DNA of 21,769 bases from Streptosporangiaceae bacterium (GCA_030041195.1 JASHOI010000537.1:1-21769); one strand, 5' to 3'. Shown: positions 6,692 to 14,993, counted from the stretch's first letter. Numbers and translations are program-made. Notes: generated from the letters alone by a model not told the origin.

Positions 6692-8286
6692 TCAGCGCGA
6701 ACGACGTTGAGCTGCGCGCCGGTGCGCAGCTGCTGCTCACGGGCGCCACGTTTCAGGTGGCTCCCGGCGACAAGATAGGCCTGGTCGGCCGCAACGGCGC
6801 GGGCAAAACGACGCTGGCGCGGGTGCTCGCAGGCGAGTCGGCGCCCGCGGCGGGCACGGTCCACAGCGGCGGGTCGGTCGGGTACCTGCCACAGGACACG
6901 ATGGTCGGTGACCTCGAGGGCCTGGCGGTTGACCGGGTGCTCTCGGCCAGGGGCCTGGATACGCTGCTGGCGGGTCTGCGCGAGGCCGAGATCGACATGG
7001 CCGACCCCGATCCGGCCAGGCGTGACGCCGCCGTGCGCAAATATGGCCAGCTCGAGGAGCGGCTTACGGTGCTCGGCGGGTACGCGGCCGAGGCCGAGGC
7101 GGCATCGCTGGCCTCGAGCCTGGGGCTGCCGCCGCAGGCGCTCCGGCAGCAGCTGCGAACCCTGTCCGGCGGCCAGCGCCGCCGCGTCGAGCTGGCCCGG
7201 ATTCTGTTCGGCGGATCGGAGACGCTGCTGCTCGACGAGCCCACGAACCACCTCGACGCCGATTCCGTGACCTGGCTGCGCGATCACCTGCGAGCCTTCC
7301 GCGGTGGCCTGGTGGTGATCAGCCACGACACCGCGCTGCTCGAGGCCGTCGTCAACAAGGTCTTCCACCTCGACGCCGATCGCGGCGAGCTCGACATCTA
7401 CAACCTGGGCTGGAAGGGCTACCTGGAGCAGCGCGAGACCGACGCACGGCGCCGCAGGCGCGAGCGCGTGAACGCGAAGCGCCAGGCGACCGCACTGCAG
7501 TCGCAGGCCGACAAGATGCGCGCGAAGGCGACGAAGGCGAAGGCCGCGCAGAACATGCAGCGCCGGGCGGAGCGGCTGCTCTCCAGCGTCAGCGCGGACC
7601 GGGCACCGGAGCGGGTGGCCCGGATCAGGTTCCCGGTTCCCGCGCACTGCGGGCGCACCCCGCTGGCCGCCGAGGGCCTGAGCAAGTCGTACGGTTCGGT
7701 GGAAGTGTTCACCGACGTGGACATGGCGGTTGACCGCGGAGCGCGGGTCGTGGTCCTCGGCCTGAACGGTGCGGGCAAGACCACGCTGCTCCGGCTGCTG
7801 GCCGGGCTCGAGCCACCGGACTCCGGCGAGATCAGGCCCGGGCACGGGCTGCGGCTCGGCTACTACGCGCAAGAGCACGAAACCCTGGACACCGGGCGGA
7901 CCGTGCTCGAGAACATGCGGTCGGCCGCCCCCGACCTTACCGAGGCCGAGCAGCGCCGGGTCCTCGGATCGTTCCTGTTCTCCGGCGACGAGGTGGCCAA
8001 GCCGACCGGCGTGCTGTCCGGCGGGGAGAAGACCAGGCTCGCGCTCGCGCTGCTGGTGGTGTCGGGTGCGAACGTGCTGCTGCTCGACGAGCCGACCAAC
8101 AACCTGGATCCGGGGAGCCGGGAGGAGATCCTGTCCGCGCTGCGCCGTTTCCAGGGAGCGATCGTTCTGGTCACGCACGACGAAGGCGCGGTTGAGGCCC
8201 TCGGGCCGGAACGGGTCGTGTTGCTGCCCGACGGGGTCGAGGACGCCTGGAGCGAGGAGTTCACCGACCTTGTGGCGCTGGCCTGA
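6688..8286 (+). CDS. ABC-F family ribosome-associated ATPase (Rv1473-like)
   Basis: The product has two fused ATP-binding cassettes and no membrane segment, the ABC-F layout. These soluble proteins bind the ribosomal E site and act in translation or antibiotic protection. NBD1 has GRNGAGKTT (about 34-42), LSGGQ (159-163) and LLLDEPTNHLD. A charged linker rich in Arg/Lys (about 240-315) follows. NBD2 has GLNGAGKTT (358-366), LSGGEK (443-448) and LLLDEPTNNLD. Both H-loops (SHD, THD) are present, so both sites look catalytic. I prefer the GTG at 6688, giving 532 aa: GGAG lies 10 nt upstream, and homology-like sequence starts at VISANDVELRAG. The in-frame ATG at 6643 adds 15 residues with a TTA codon and no ribosome-binding site. 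Downstream HTH and enoyl-CoA hydratase genes match the Rv1473-Rv1473A-Rv1472 neighbourhood as I recall it, which supports an antibiotic-responsive role. Confidence 0.9.
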   Translation: MISANDVELRAGAQLLLTGATFQVAPGDKIGLVGRNGAGKTTLARVLAGESAPAAGTVHSGGSVGYLPQDTMVGDLEGLAVDRVLSARGLDTLLAGLREAEIDMADPDPARRDAAVRKYGQLEERLTVLGGYAAEAEAASLASSLGLPPQALRQQLRTLSGGQRRRVELARILFGGSETLLLDEPTNHLDADSVTWLRDHLRAFRGGLVVISHDTALLEAVVNKVFHLDADRGELDIYNLGWKGYLEQRETDARRRRRERVNAKRQATALQSQADKMRAKATKAKAAQNMQRRAERLLSSVSADRAPERVARIRFPVPAHCGRTPLAAEGLSKSYGSVEVFTDVDMAVDRGARVVVLGLNGAGKTTLLRLLAGLEPPDSGEIRPGHGLRLGYYAQEHETLDTGRTVLENMRSAAPDLTEAEQRRVLGSFLFSGDEVAKPTGVLSGGEKTRLALALLVVSGANVLLLDEPTNNLDPGSREEILSALRRFQGAIVLVTHDEGAVEALGPERVVLLPDGVEDAWSEEFTDLVALA

Positions 8287-8366
8287 AATTGGCGCCAGCA
8301 AGCGCACGGGACCGCTCTATGCCGGCCGCCAAAAAGAAGAGATCTTTTGAGGGCGTGTGGGTAGCC

Positions 8367-8388
8367 GATCACGAGTTCTTGCGTGATC
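8367..8388. promoter_or_regulatory. Perfect 7-bp inverted repeat upstream of the HTH gene
   Basis: GATCACG (8367-8373) and CGTGATC (8382-8388) are exact reverse complements separated by AGTTCTTG. The site sits between the ABC-F stop and the HTH start, about 50 bp before its GTG. It could be an operator bound by the HTH protein itself, or an mRNA hairpin between the two genes. The function is inferred from symmetry and position. Confidence 0.4.
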
Positions 8389-8439
8389 ATGGCGAGAGAC
8401 GGTAACGCAGCGGTCACTTCAGTTCACCGGGAGGTACCC

Positions 8440-8655
8440 GTGACCGAGACCCTCAAGAAAGGCACCCGGGTGACCGGTGCCGACCGTACCAAGCTGGCGG
8501 CTGATCTGAAGAAGAGATACAACGCCGGCGAGAGCATCCGCTCCTTGGCCGGCTCGACCGGCAGGTCCTACGGCTTCGTGCACCGGATCCTGACCGAGAC
8601 CGGGGTATCCCTGCGCGGCCGGGGCGGCGCCACCCGCGGTAAGGCCAAGCGCTGA
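8440..8655 (+). CDS. Small helix-turn-helix protein (Rv1473A-like)
   Basis: This 71-residue basic protein has a central helix-turn-helix: DLKKRYNAGESIRSLAGSTG, then RSYGFVHRILTETGVSLRG. It ends in a Gly/Arg/Lys tail (RGRGGATRGKAKR) that may contact the DNA backbone. It belongs to a small conserved actinobacterial family of presumed DNA-binding proteins; targets are unknown to me. I chose the GTG at 8440 because GGGAGG (8429-8434) lies 5 nt upstream and the family normally begins near LKKGTRVTG. An in-frame GTG at 8383 would add 19 residues across the inverted repeat at 8367-8388 and has no good ribosome-binding site. It lies between the ABC-F and enoyl-CoA hydratase genes. Confidence 0.85.
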   Translation: MTETLKKGTRVTGADRTKLAADLKKRYNAGESIRSLAGSTGRSYGFVHRILTETGVSLRGRGGATRGKAKR

Positions 8656-8696
8656 CTGAGCGCCCGGCCCTAGCCCCGCTGTCAATTCTTGAGGCC

Positions 8697-8727
8697 GCGG
8701 CGGCCGGCGCATCCACCGGCCCGCCGC
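8697..8727 (+). terminator. GC-rich terminator-like hairpin after the HTH gene
   Basis: GGCCGG (8702-8707) pairs with CCGGCC (8716-8721) around CGCATCCA. The stem extends 5 bp (GCGGC with GCCGC, 8697-8701 and 8723-8727) past one bulged C. No T-tract follows, so it may stall polymerase or stabilise the 3' end rather than act as a textbook terminator. It could separate ABC-F/HTH expression from the hydratase gene. Confidence 0.35.
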
Positions 8728-8773
8728 CGCGCCGGTTTCGCCCGTGCCGTGCCGACCGCACCCGGAGCACGCG

Positions 8774-9553
8774 ATGACGGCCACCTCTGCCGAGCTTGCC
8801 GCGAGCGGGCTGCAGCTGGACATCGACGACGCGGTCGCCACGATCACGCTGAACAGGCCCGAGCGCCGCAACGCGATGACCCCGCATGTCTGGCGCGGCC
8901 TCGCCGCGGTCGGGGCCGGCCTGCCATCGGGGGTCCGCGTGGTTGTGGTGCGGGGCGCCGGGCCATCGTTCTGCTCCGGGATCGACCTGCGCATGTTCTC
9001 GGCTGATGGGGTTCCGGGCGAGGAGCCTCCACCCAGCGCCGCCGACCCCGGGTTCGAGTCATGGATCGCCAGCTGCCAGGAGGGCTATCTCTGGCTGCGC
9101 GAACCCGGGATCGTGTCGATCGCAGCGGTGCAGGGGCACGCCATCGGCGCGGGATTCCAGCTGGCCCTGGCCTGCGATCTCCGCATCCTGGCCGGCGACG
9201 CGAGGCTGTGCATGAAGGAGCCCGCGCTCGGACTGGTCCCCGACCTGACCGGGACCAAGCCGCTCGTCGACATCGTCGGGCTGCCGCGGGCGATCGAGCT
9301 GTGCCTCACCGCCCGCACCGTCTCGGCCGAGGAAGCCATCAGGCTGGGCCTTGCCGAGTTGCTGGTTCCAGCCGCCGACCTGGACGCTGCGGTCGCGGAT
9401 CTGACCGCGGCGCTGCTGGAGATCGACGCCGAGACCGCGCGGGCCACCAAGCGGCTGCTGCTCCAGGCCAGCGCGAACACGCTGGAGCAGCAGGCGGCGG
9501 CGGAGCGCAGCGCCCAGGCGGCCCTGCTGCGGGAGCGGCTCGCCCGCTCCTAG
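8774..9553 (+). CDS. Enoyl-CoA hydratase/isomerase family protein (EchA12-like)
   Basis: This 259-residue crotonase-fold protein has the usual family length. The CoA/oxyanion-hole segments are CSGIDLRMF (67-75) and GHAIGAGFQLALACDLRI (121-138). Both glutamates that act in hydratases appear to be kept: E149 in KEPALGL and E175 in PRAIELCL, aligning with the two catalytic Glu of rat mitochondrial enoyl-CoA hydratase. It is therefore probably an active hydratase on a 2-enoyl-CoA, although crotonases catalyse many reactions and the substrate is unknown. The ATG at 8774 follows GGAG at about 6 nt and precedes the first conserved strand. An upstream in-frame ATG at 8744 adds ten uncharacteristic residues. 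It is the third gene of a neighbourhood recalled from M. tuberculosis (Rv1473, Rv1473A, Rv1472). Confidence 0.9.
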   Translation: MTATSAELAASGLQLDIDDAVATITLNRPERRNAMTPHVWRGLAAVGAGLPSGVRVVVVRGAGPSFCSGIDLRMFSADGVPGEEPPPSAADPGFESWIASCQEGYLWLREPGIVSIAAVQGHAIGAGFQLALACDLRILAGDARLCMKEPALGLVPDLTGTKPLVDIVGLPRAIELCLTARTVSAEEAIRLGLAELLVPAADLDAAVADLTAALLEIDAETARATKRLLLQASANTLEQQAAAERSAQAALLRERLARS

Positions 9554-9615
9554 ACCACCAGTTCGCCCGTAGCTGACGCGGGAAGAACCGCGCCCGCCAG
9601 GAGGTTCCCCGCGCT

Positions 9616-11520
9616 ATGTACGCCAGCCAGTGGCAAGCGATGCGCGGGTTTGCCCGAGACCCGTCGGTGACCAAGCAGCGGCTGAAGCCGGGCACGGTCC
9701 GCCGGATCGCCGGGTACGCACGGCCGTACCGCTGGGATCTGGCGATCTTCCTCCTGGCTGCCGCGCTGGACGCGGTCATCACCGTGTCGTATCCGGTCAT
9801 GCTCGGTGTGATCATCGACAAGGGCATCATCCCCAAGCGCACGGACGTCGTGCTGGTCCTCGCGGCCGTGGTCGTCGGCCTGGCGCTGTTCGACGCGGGC
9901 CTCAACCTGGCGCAGCGCTACTTCACCGCCAGGGTCGGCGAGGGCCTGATCTACGACCTGCGCACCGAGGTGTTCGGCCACGTGCAGCGGCAGCCAATCG
10001 CGTTCTTCACCAGGGCGCAGACCGGCTCGCTGGTCAGCCGGCTGAACAGCGATGTGATCGGCGCCCAGCAGGCGCTCACCTCCACGCTGTCGTCGGTGGT
10101 GTCCAGCGTGCTGCAGCTGATCCTGGTGCTCGTCGCCATGTTCTACTACTCCTGGCTGGTCACGGTCATCGCGCTGGTACTGGTGCCGATGTTCCTGATC
10201 CCCGCCCGTCTCGTCGGGCGCAGGCTGCAGCGGCTGACCAGGGAGTCGATGCAGCTCGACGCCGTGCTGGGGTCAACGATGACCGAACGGTTCAACGTGG
10301 CCGGGGCGATGCTGGTCAAGCTGTTCGGAAAGCCGCGCGCCGAGAGCGAGGTGTTCGCCGGCCGCGCGGCGAAGGTCAGGGACATCGGCGTGGTGCAGAC
10401 GATGTACGGCAGCGCGCTGTTCATCTCGCTGACCCTGCTGGCGTCGCTGTCCACGGCGGTCGTCTACGGCGTGGGCGGCAAGCTGGTCATCGACGGAGCG
10501 TTCCAGGTAGGCGCGCTGGTGGCGATGGCGGGCCTGCTGCAGCGGATGTACGGGCCGATCACCGCGCTGTCCAACGTCCAGATCAACGTGATGACCGCGC
10601 TGGTCAGCTTCGACCGGGTGTTCGAGGTGCTGGACCTCAGGCCGCTGATCGAGGACAAGCCGGACGCGGTTCCGCTGGCGGTGACCAGCCAGGAAAACGG
10701 GCCGCCCGCTGACATCGTCTTCGACCACGTCTCATTCCGCTACCCGCCCCCGTCCGAGGTATCGCTGGCGTCACTGGAGTCCATCGCGCTCCCGCAGCCC
10801 GAACGCACCGACGCGAACCTGGGCGTGCTGCACGACGTCAGCTTCACCGCGCCCGCGAAGGAGCTGACCGCCCTGGTGGGGCCGTCAGGGGCGGGAAAGA
10901 CGACGATCACGCACCTGGTGTCGCGGCTGTATGACCCCGACGAGGGCGCGGTACGCATCGGCGGCTTCGACCTCCGGGACGTCACCCAGGACTCACTGCA
11001 CGACGCCGTGGGCGTGGTCACCCAGGACGCGCACCTGTTCCACGACACGATCCGGGCCAACCTGGCCTACGCCAGGCCCGGCGCCACCGAGCAGGAGCTG
11101 ATCGACGCGTGCCGGGCCGCCCAGATCTGGGACCTGGTCTCGGTGCTGCCCGACGGGCTGGACACGATCGTGGGAGACCGCGGCTACCGGCTGTCCGGCG
11201 GTGAGAAGCAGCGGGTCGCCCTGGCCAGGCTGCTGCTGAAGGCGCCTGCCGTGGTGGTGCTCGACGAGGCCACCGCCCACCTGGATTCGGAGTCCGAGGC
11301 CGCCGTGCAGCGGGCGCTGAAGACCGCGCTGTCCGGGCGCACCTCGCTGGTCATCGCGCACCGGCTGTCCACGATCCGCGAAGCCGACCAGATCCTCGTC
11401 ATCGACGAGGGGCAGGTCCGCGAGCGCGGCAGGCACGAGGACCTGCTGGCCGCGGGGGGCCTGTACGCCGAGCTGTACCGCACCCAGTTCGCCAGCCAGG
11501 AGTCCGCCGCGCTGGCCTGA
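9616..11520 (+). CDS. ABC exporter half-transporter (fused permease and ATPase)
   Basis: This 634-residue type IV (ABCB-like) half-transporter probably works as a homodimer that exports a lipid, peptide or drug across the plasma membrane. The N-terminal part holds about six membrane segments (roughly residues 30-330), beginning at DLAIFLLAAALDAVITVSYPVMLGVII. The nucleotide-binding domain has Walker A GPSGAGKTT (about 421-429), signature LSGGEKQRVALARLLL (about 525), Walker B VVVLDEATAHLDSESE (about 547-560) and H-loop AHRLST (about 581). All catalytic elements are present. An insert of about 25 residues (PPPSEVSLASLESIALPQPERTDA) separates the FRY A-loop strand from the next strand; I recall this insert in other actinobacterial homologues. 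AGGAGG (9599-9604) precedes the ATG by 11 nt. It starts 62 bp after the hydratase gene, on the same strand. Confidence 0.92.
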   Translation: MYASQWQAMRGFARDPSVTKQRLKPGTVRRIAGYARPYRWDLAIFLLAAALDAVITVSYPVMLGVIIDKGIIPKRTDVVLVLAAVVVGLALFDAGLNLAQRYFTARVGEGLIYDLRTEVFGHVQRQPIAFFTRAQTGSLVSRLNSDVIGAQQALTSTLSSVVSSVLQLILVLVAMFYYSWLVTVIALVLVPMFLIPARLVGRRLQRLTRESMQLDAVLGSTMTERFNVAGAMLVKLFGKPRAESEVFAGRAAKVRDIGVVQTMYGSALFISLTLLASLSTAVVYGVGGKLVIDGAFQVGALVAMAGLLQRMYGPITALSNVQINVMTALVSFDRVFEVLDLRPLIEDKPDAVPLAVTSQENGPPADIVFDHVSFRYPPPSEVSLASLESIALPQPERTDANLGVLHDVSFTAPAKELTALVGPSGAGKTTITHLVSRLYDPDEGAVRIGGFDLRDVTQDSLHDAVGVVTQDAHLFHDTIRANLAYARPGATEQELIDACRAAQIWDLVSVLPDGLDTIVGDRGYRLSGGEKQRVALARLLLKAPAVVVLDEATAHLDSESEAAVQRALKTALSGRTSLVIAHRLSTIREADQILVIDEGQVRERGRHEDLLAAGGLYAELYRTQFASQESAALA

Positions 11521-11554
11521 CGCGCAATCCGGGATCCATGCCGCGATCGGACAC

Positions 11555-11566
11555 TATTGTGCTGCT
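11555..11566 (+). promoter_or_regulatory. Leaderless -10 box before the CMD-family gene
   Basis: TATTGT (11555-11560) matches TANNNT and is followed by exactly 6 nt and then the GTG at 11567, so transcription would begin at the start codon. No ribosome-binding site lies in the gap, which supports leaderless translation. I see no strong -35 element. Confidence 0.45.
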
Positions 11567-12178
11567 GTGCAGAGCCGCCTTCCCAACCTTCGCTATGGCG
11601 ACCTCGACCCCGATGGCCAGGCGCTCTGGGACGGCGTGATCGCCTCGCGAGGCGACGACCTGGTCGGCCCCGAGGGCGGCCTGATCGGCCCGTTCAACGC
11701 GTTCGTCCATGCCCCTGGCGTCGGCCGGCGGCTGAGCTCACTCGGGCGGGTCCTGCGGTTCGAGACCTCGATCGAGCGCAGCCTCGCCGAGGTGGCGATC
11801 ATCACCGTGGGCGCCCGGTGGAAGGCCGAGTTCGAGTGGTGGGCGCACGCCCGCATGGCCCGCGAGCACGGCGTGCCCGGCGCGGTGGTGGACGCGATCG
11901 GCCGGGGCGAGGATCCCCCGTTCGAGGCCGATGACCAGCGAGTGGTCTACACGGTGGCCCGGCAGGTCACCGCCGACGGCCAGCTCGACCAGGAGGCCTT
12001 CGCCGCGGCCCAGCGCCTGCTCGGGGATGCCGGCCTGGTCGAGCTCGTCTCGTTGTGCGGGTACTACACCCTGGTGTCGTTCCTGCTGAACGCCTTCACC
12101 GTGCCGCTGCCGCCGGGCGCGGCGGCCACCTGGGACGACCGGCTGTCCGGCCAGGCCGCGCAGGGTCAGCCGCCGTAG
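11567..12178 (+). CDS. Carboxymuconolactone decarboxylase / AhpD-like fold protein
   Basis: This 203-residue all-helical protein has the CMD/AhpD pattern: LGRVLRFETSIERSLAEVAIITVGARWKAEFEWWAHARMAREHGVP in the first half, and LVSLCGYYTLVSFLLNAFTVPLP near the C terminus. AhpD-type peroxidase partners need a CxxC pair, and here the corresponding segment (KAEFEWWAH) has no cysteine. Thiol-disulfide chemistry of that kind is therefore unlikely, and the protein belongs to the cysteine-less members. The length of about 200 residues and H93-type histidines suit these poorly characterised members; the substrate is unknown. The GTG at 11567 appears leaderless. The last 13 bp overlap the end of the convergent sulfotransferase gene. 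Confidence 0.8.
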   Translation: MQSRLPNLRYGDLDPDGQALWDGVIASRGDDLVGPEGGLIGPFNAFVHAPGVGRRLSSLGRVLRFETSIERSLAEVAIITVGARWKAEFEWWAHARMAREHGVPGAVVDAIGRGEDPPFEADDQRVVYTVARQVTADGQLDQEAFAAAQRLLGDAGLVELVSLCGYYTLVSFLLNAFTVPLPPGAAATWDDRLSGQAAQGQPP

Positions 12179-13068
12179 CCAACCCGGCGCAGGTCGATGC
12201 CTGCCACCTGCTCGACGTCGGTAACCTGCTGTGCGGTCAGCGTGCGACGCCAGCCGCCCGACTGGACGGCCATGGGGCCGGCGCGTCCGCGCGCCCGCAC
12301 CCCGATCGCGGCCAGGTCGGCGTCGATGAACCCGGACACCGCGCGCGTCGCGACCGCTGGCTGCCGGATAACCTGCTCGTAGCGGAGCGTGGTCAGCTGC
12401 TCCGGGGGCATGCTGCTGCGCAGCCTGGCCATCGTCCTGACCGATCCCCGCCAGCGCATCGCGCACTTCCCGGCGAGCGACAGGCCCGGCCAGGCGGCCA
12501 GGTCCGACGCGGTCTCGATGCCGAAGAACGGATTGGGGAACTCGCTGTCCACGTTGGCCACGCCGGGCTTGAACCAGGCCAGGGACTCGGCGTCGGCGAG
12601 CATCGCGGCCACCACGTCCCTGCCATCCCTGATGATCTGCACGATCCGCGCGTCCGGGAAGGCGTCGACGAGCCCCTCGGCGCAGTACATAAGGTCCGGG
12701 CTCGCGTCGCCGTACCTGCGGATGTCCCGCTCGGCGATGCAGGTTCCGGTGCCGTTCAGCTCGCTCGCGTCCCGGCAGGCCTGGGAGCAGGCCATGCAGC
12801 CGTGCGGGGTGACCTGCCAGGCCTGCGCGAAGGCGTCGCGCAGCACGGTCGCCGCCGCCTCACCGCGGCCGCGCTGGATGGACGGGCTGCGTGCGAACGC
12901 GTAGACCACGCTCATCACGCTCCGCTGGCCGACGGTGACGTGGAATCCCTGGGAGTGCTTCAGGGCGCGCGCCAGGAGGTCCGCTCCCGAGTGCGGAGCG
13001 CCGATGACGAAGACCGGCTGGCGGACCTTGCGGCCGTTGACGACCAGGATGTGCGGACGCGGTGCCAT
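12166..13068 (-). CDS. Sulfotransferase family protein
   Basis: This 300-residue protein has a PAPS-dependent sulfotransferase fold. The 5'-phosphosulfate loop is VFVIGAPHSGADLLARAL (19-36), a variant of the GxPRSGTTLL consensus in which the usual Arg and Thr-Thr are His and Ala-Asp. The 3'-phosphate motif IVQIIRDGRDVVAAML (142-157) is good. Four cysteines cluster at 91, 94, 98 and 110 (GCMACSQAC ... GTGTC), which may bind a metal or form disulfides. The changed loop makes PAPS binding less certain; the family could act on a lipid, glycan or small molecule. It starts 21 bp after the GH15 gene on the same strand, so it is probably its operon partner. A weak GGTGG precedes the ATG. Confidence 0.8.
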   Translation of the reverse strand: MAPRPHILVVNGRKVRQPVFVIGAPHSGADLLARALKHSQGFHVTVGQRSVMSVVYAFARSPSIQRGRGEAAATVLRDAFAQAWQVTPHGCMACSQACRDASELNGTGTCIAERDIRRYGDASPDLMYCAEGLVDAFPDARIVQIIRDGRDVVAAMLADAESLAWFKPGVANVDSEFPNPFFGIETASDLAAWPGLSLAGKCAMRWRGSVRTMARLRSSMPPEQLTTLRYEQVIRQPAVATRAVSGFIDADLAAIGVRARGRAGPMAVQSGGWRRTLTAQQVTDVEQVAGIDLRRVGYGG

Positions 13069-13089
13069 GACTAAGCCACCAGTGTGGCA

Positions 13090-14928
13090 TCAACCGCCCT
13101 GTGATGTCCGTTTGGCGGCGCGCCGCGTGTGGTGGCGGGCGTGCTGCTCCAGATTGAGCGCGGACTGGATCAGCGGCATGTGGCTGAACGCCTGCGGAAA
13201 GTTGCCGACCTGCCGGTTGTAGCGCGGGTCGTACTCCTCGCTAAGCAGACCGACGTCGTTGCGCATGGCCAGCAGCCGGTCGAACAGCTCAGCCGCGTCG
13301 TCATCCCGGCCGATCAACTGCAGCGCGTTCACCAGCCAGAAGCTGCAGGCGAGGAACGCGCCCTCGGAGCCGGTGAGGCCGTCGACGTTGTCGCCCTGAA
13401 CGGTCGGCTGGGTGTACCTGAGCACCAGGCCCCCGCTGGTGAGCTGCTTCTGGATGGTCTCCACCGTGGACACCACCCGCGGGTCGTCCGGCGGCAGGAA
13501 CCCGACCTCGGGGATCAGCAGCACCGCCGCGTCCAGCTCGGTGCTGCCGTAGTACTGGGTGAAGGTGCCGCGCTTGGCGTCGTAGCCCTTGTCGCACACC
13601 TCGGCGTGGATCTGGTCGCGGATCTCGCGCCATCGGGCCTCGGAGCCGGGCTTGCCCAGTTCGGCCACCCGGACCGCCCGGTCGAAGGCGACCCAGGCCA
13701 TCACCTTGGAGTGCACGAAGTGCCGCCGGGGCCCCCGGACCTCCCAGATACCCTCGTCGGGCTGGTTCCAGTTCTTCTCCAGGAACCGGAGCAGGGCCCG
13801 CACCAGGCTCCAGGTGTGGCCGTCGAAGGACAGCCCGGCCTCGCTGCCGAGCGTGATCGCGTCGATCACCTCGCCGTACACATCGAGCTGCAGCTGGCTG
13901 ACGGCCGCGTTGCCGATCCGCACCGGCGCCGAGTTCTCGTAGCCGGGCAGCCATTCCGCCTGCCACTCCTCGAGCCGACGTTCGCCGGCCACGCCGTACA
14001 TGATCTGCACATCCCGCGGATCCCCGGCGATCGTGCGGCCGAGCCACTCCCGCCAGGCGGACGCCTCGGCGGTGTAGCCGGTGCGCAGCAGCGCCTCCAG
14101 GGTGATCGTGGCGTCGCGCAGCCAGCAGTACCGGTAATCCCAGTTCCGCACCCCGCCGATGTCCTCGGGCAGCGACGTCGTCGGCGCGGCGACGATCCCG
14201 CCGGTCGGCGCGTAGGTGAGCGCCTTGAGCGTGATCAGGGACCGGACCACGGCGTCCCGGTACTGCCCCTGGTAGCTGCACTTGGCGGCCCACTCGGCCC
14301 AGAACTTCCTGGTCGCGGTCAGCGCCTCGAACGCGTCGACCTCGGCGGGCGCGCCGAGGTGCGACGGCGTCCAGGAGAAGACGAACGGGACCCGCTCGCC
14401 GGCCCGCACCGTGAAGCTGCCCTCGTGCGCCAGGTCGTGGCCGACGAGCTTGACCGGCGTGCGAAGCCAGACGGAGTCGGGCCCGGCGATCGCCACGATC
14501 GCGTGATCGATGCGGCGCACCCACGGCAGCACCTTGCCGTAGTCGAAGCGCAGCCGCCACACGCACTCCATCTCGACGGCGCCCTGCACGCCCTCCACGA
14601 TCCGGACCAGGACGGGCGGCTGGTCGTCGCGCGGCGGCATGAAGTCGATCAGCCGGACGGTGCCGCCGACCGTCTGCCATTCGGTCTCCAGGATCAGGGT
14701 GGAGTCCTGATACCGCCGGGTGACCTCGCCTCGGCGCGACGGCGGGCCCTCCGCCGCGACCGGGCTGATCCGCCACTGGCCGTTGCCGGCGTCGCCGAGC
14801 AAGGCGGCCAGGCAGGCAGCTGAGTCGAACCGGGGAACGCACAGCCAGTCGATCGAGCCATCGCGGCTCACCAGGGCCGCGGTGTGCATATCCCCGATCA
14901 GCGCATAGTCCTCGATGAGCGCGGCCAT
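13090..14928 (-). CDS. Glycoside hydrolase family 15 protein (trehalase/glucoamylase-like)
   Basis: This protein of 612 residues is of typical length for the actinobacterial GH15 trehalase-like family. The N-terminal beta-sandwich starts IEDYALIGDMHTAALVSRDGSIDWLCVPRFDS. An (alpha/alpha)6 barrel follows, with NWDYRYCWLRDA in its first half. Likely catalytic acids are the glutamates in DEGIWEVRG (about 390-396, general acid) and LLSEEYDP (about 563-568, general base). It should hydrolyse alpha-glucosidic bonds with inversion; trehalose is the best guess from recalled mycobacterial homologues, with maltose or other oligosaccharides as alternatives. No signal peptide is seen, so it acts in the cytoplasm. 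The ATG at 14928 follows GGAGG on the minus strand; the frame stays open 182 codons further upstream, but that part is antisense to the lipoprotein gene. It is divergent from that lipoprotein and upstream of the sulfotransferase. Confidence 0.92.
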   Translation of the reverse strand: MAALIEDYALIGDMHTAALVSRDGSIDWLCVPRFDSAACLAALLGDAGNGQWRISPVAAEGPPSRRGEVTRRYQDSTLILETEWQTVGGTVRLIDFMPPRDDQPPVLVRIVEGVQGAVEMECVWRLRFDYGKVLPWVRRIDHAIVAIAGPDSVWLRTPVKLVGHDLAHEGSFTVRAGERVPFVFSWTPSHLGAPAEVDAFEALTATRKFWAEWAAKCSYQGQYRDAVVRSLITLKALTYAPTGGIVAAPTTSLPEDIGGVRNWDYRYCWLRDATITLEALLRTGYTAEASAWREWLGRTIAGDPRDVQIMYGVAGERRLEEWQAEWLPGYENSAPVRIGNAAVSQLQLDVYGEVIDAITLGSEAGLSFDGHTWSLVRALLRFLEKNWNQPDEGIWEVRGPRRHFVHSKVMAWVAFDRAVRVAELGKPGSEARWREIRDQIHAEVCDKGYDAKRGTFTQYYGSTELDAAVLLIPEVGFLPPDDPRVVSTVETIQKQLTSGGLVLRYTQPTVQGDNVDGLTGSEGAFLACSFWLVNALQLIGRDDDAAELFDRLLAMRNDVGLLSEEYDPRYNRQVGNFPQAFSHMPLIQSALNLEQHARHHTRRAAKRTSQGG

Positions 14929-14993
14929 GATCCCCTCCACTACGGTGGACGCCGACGTGCCCGGCCGGAAAACGACGGTATCCGGGGGCGCAC

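Noticed and set aside
6670..8307. 545-residue minus-strand ORF opposite the ABC-F gene
   Set aside because: It is an antisense shadow created by GC-rich codon bias; its translation is Arg/Gln/Leu-rich with no domain, while the plus strand has full ABC-F motifs.
13129..14823. 564-residue plus-strand ORF opposite the GH15 gene
   Set aside because: Antisense shadow; the minus strand encodes a complete GH15 protein with catalytic motifs.
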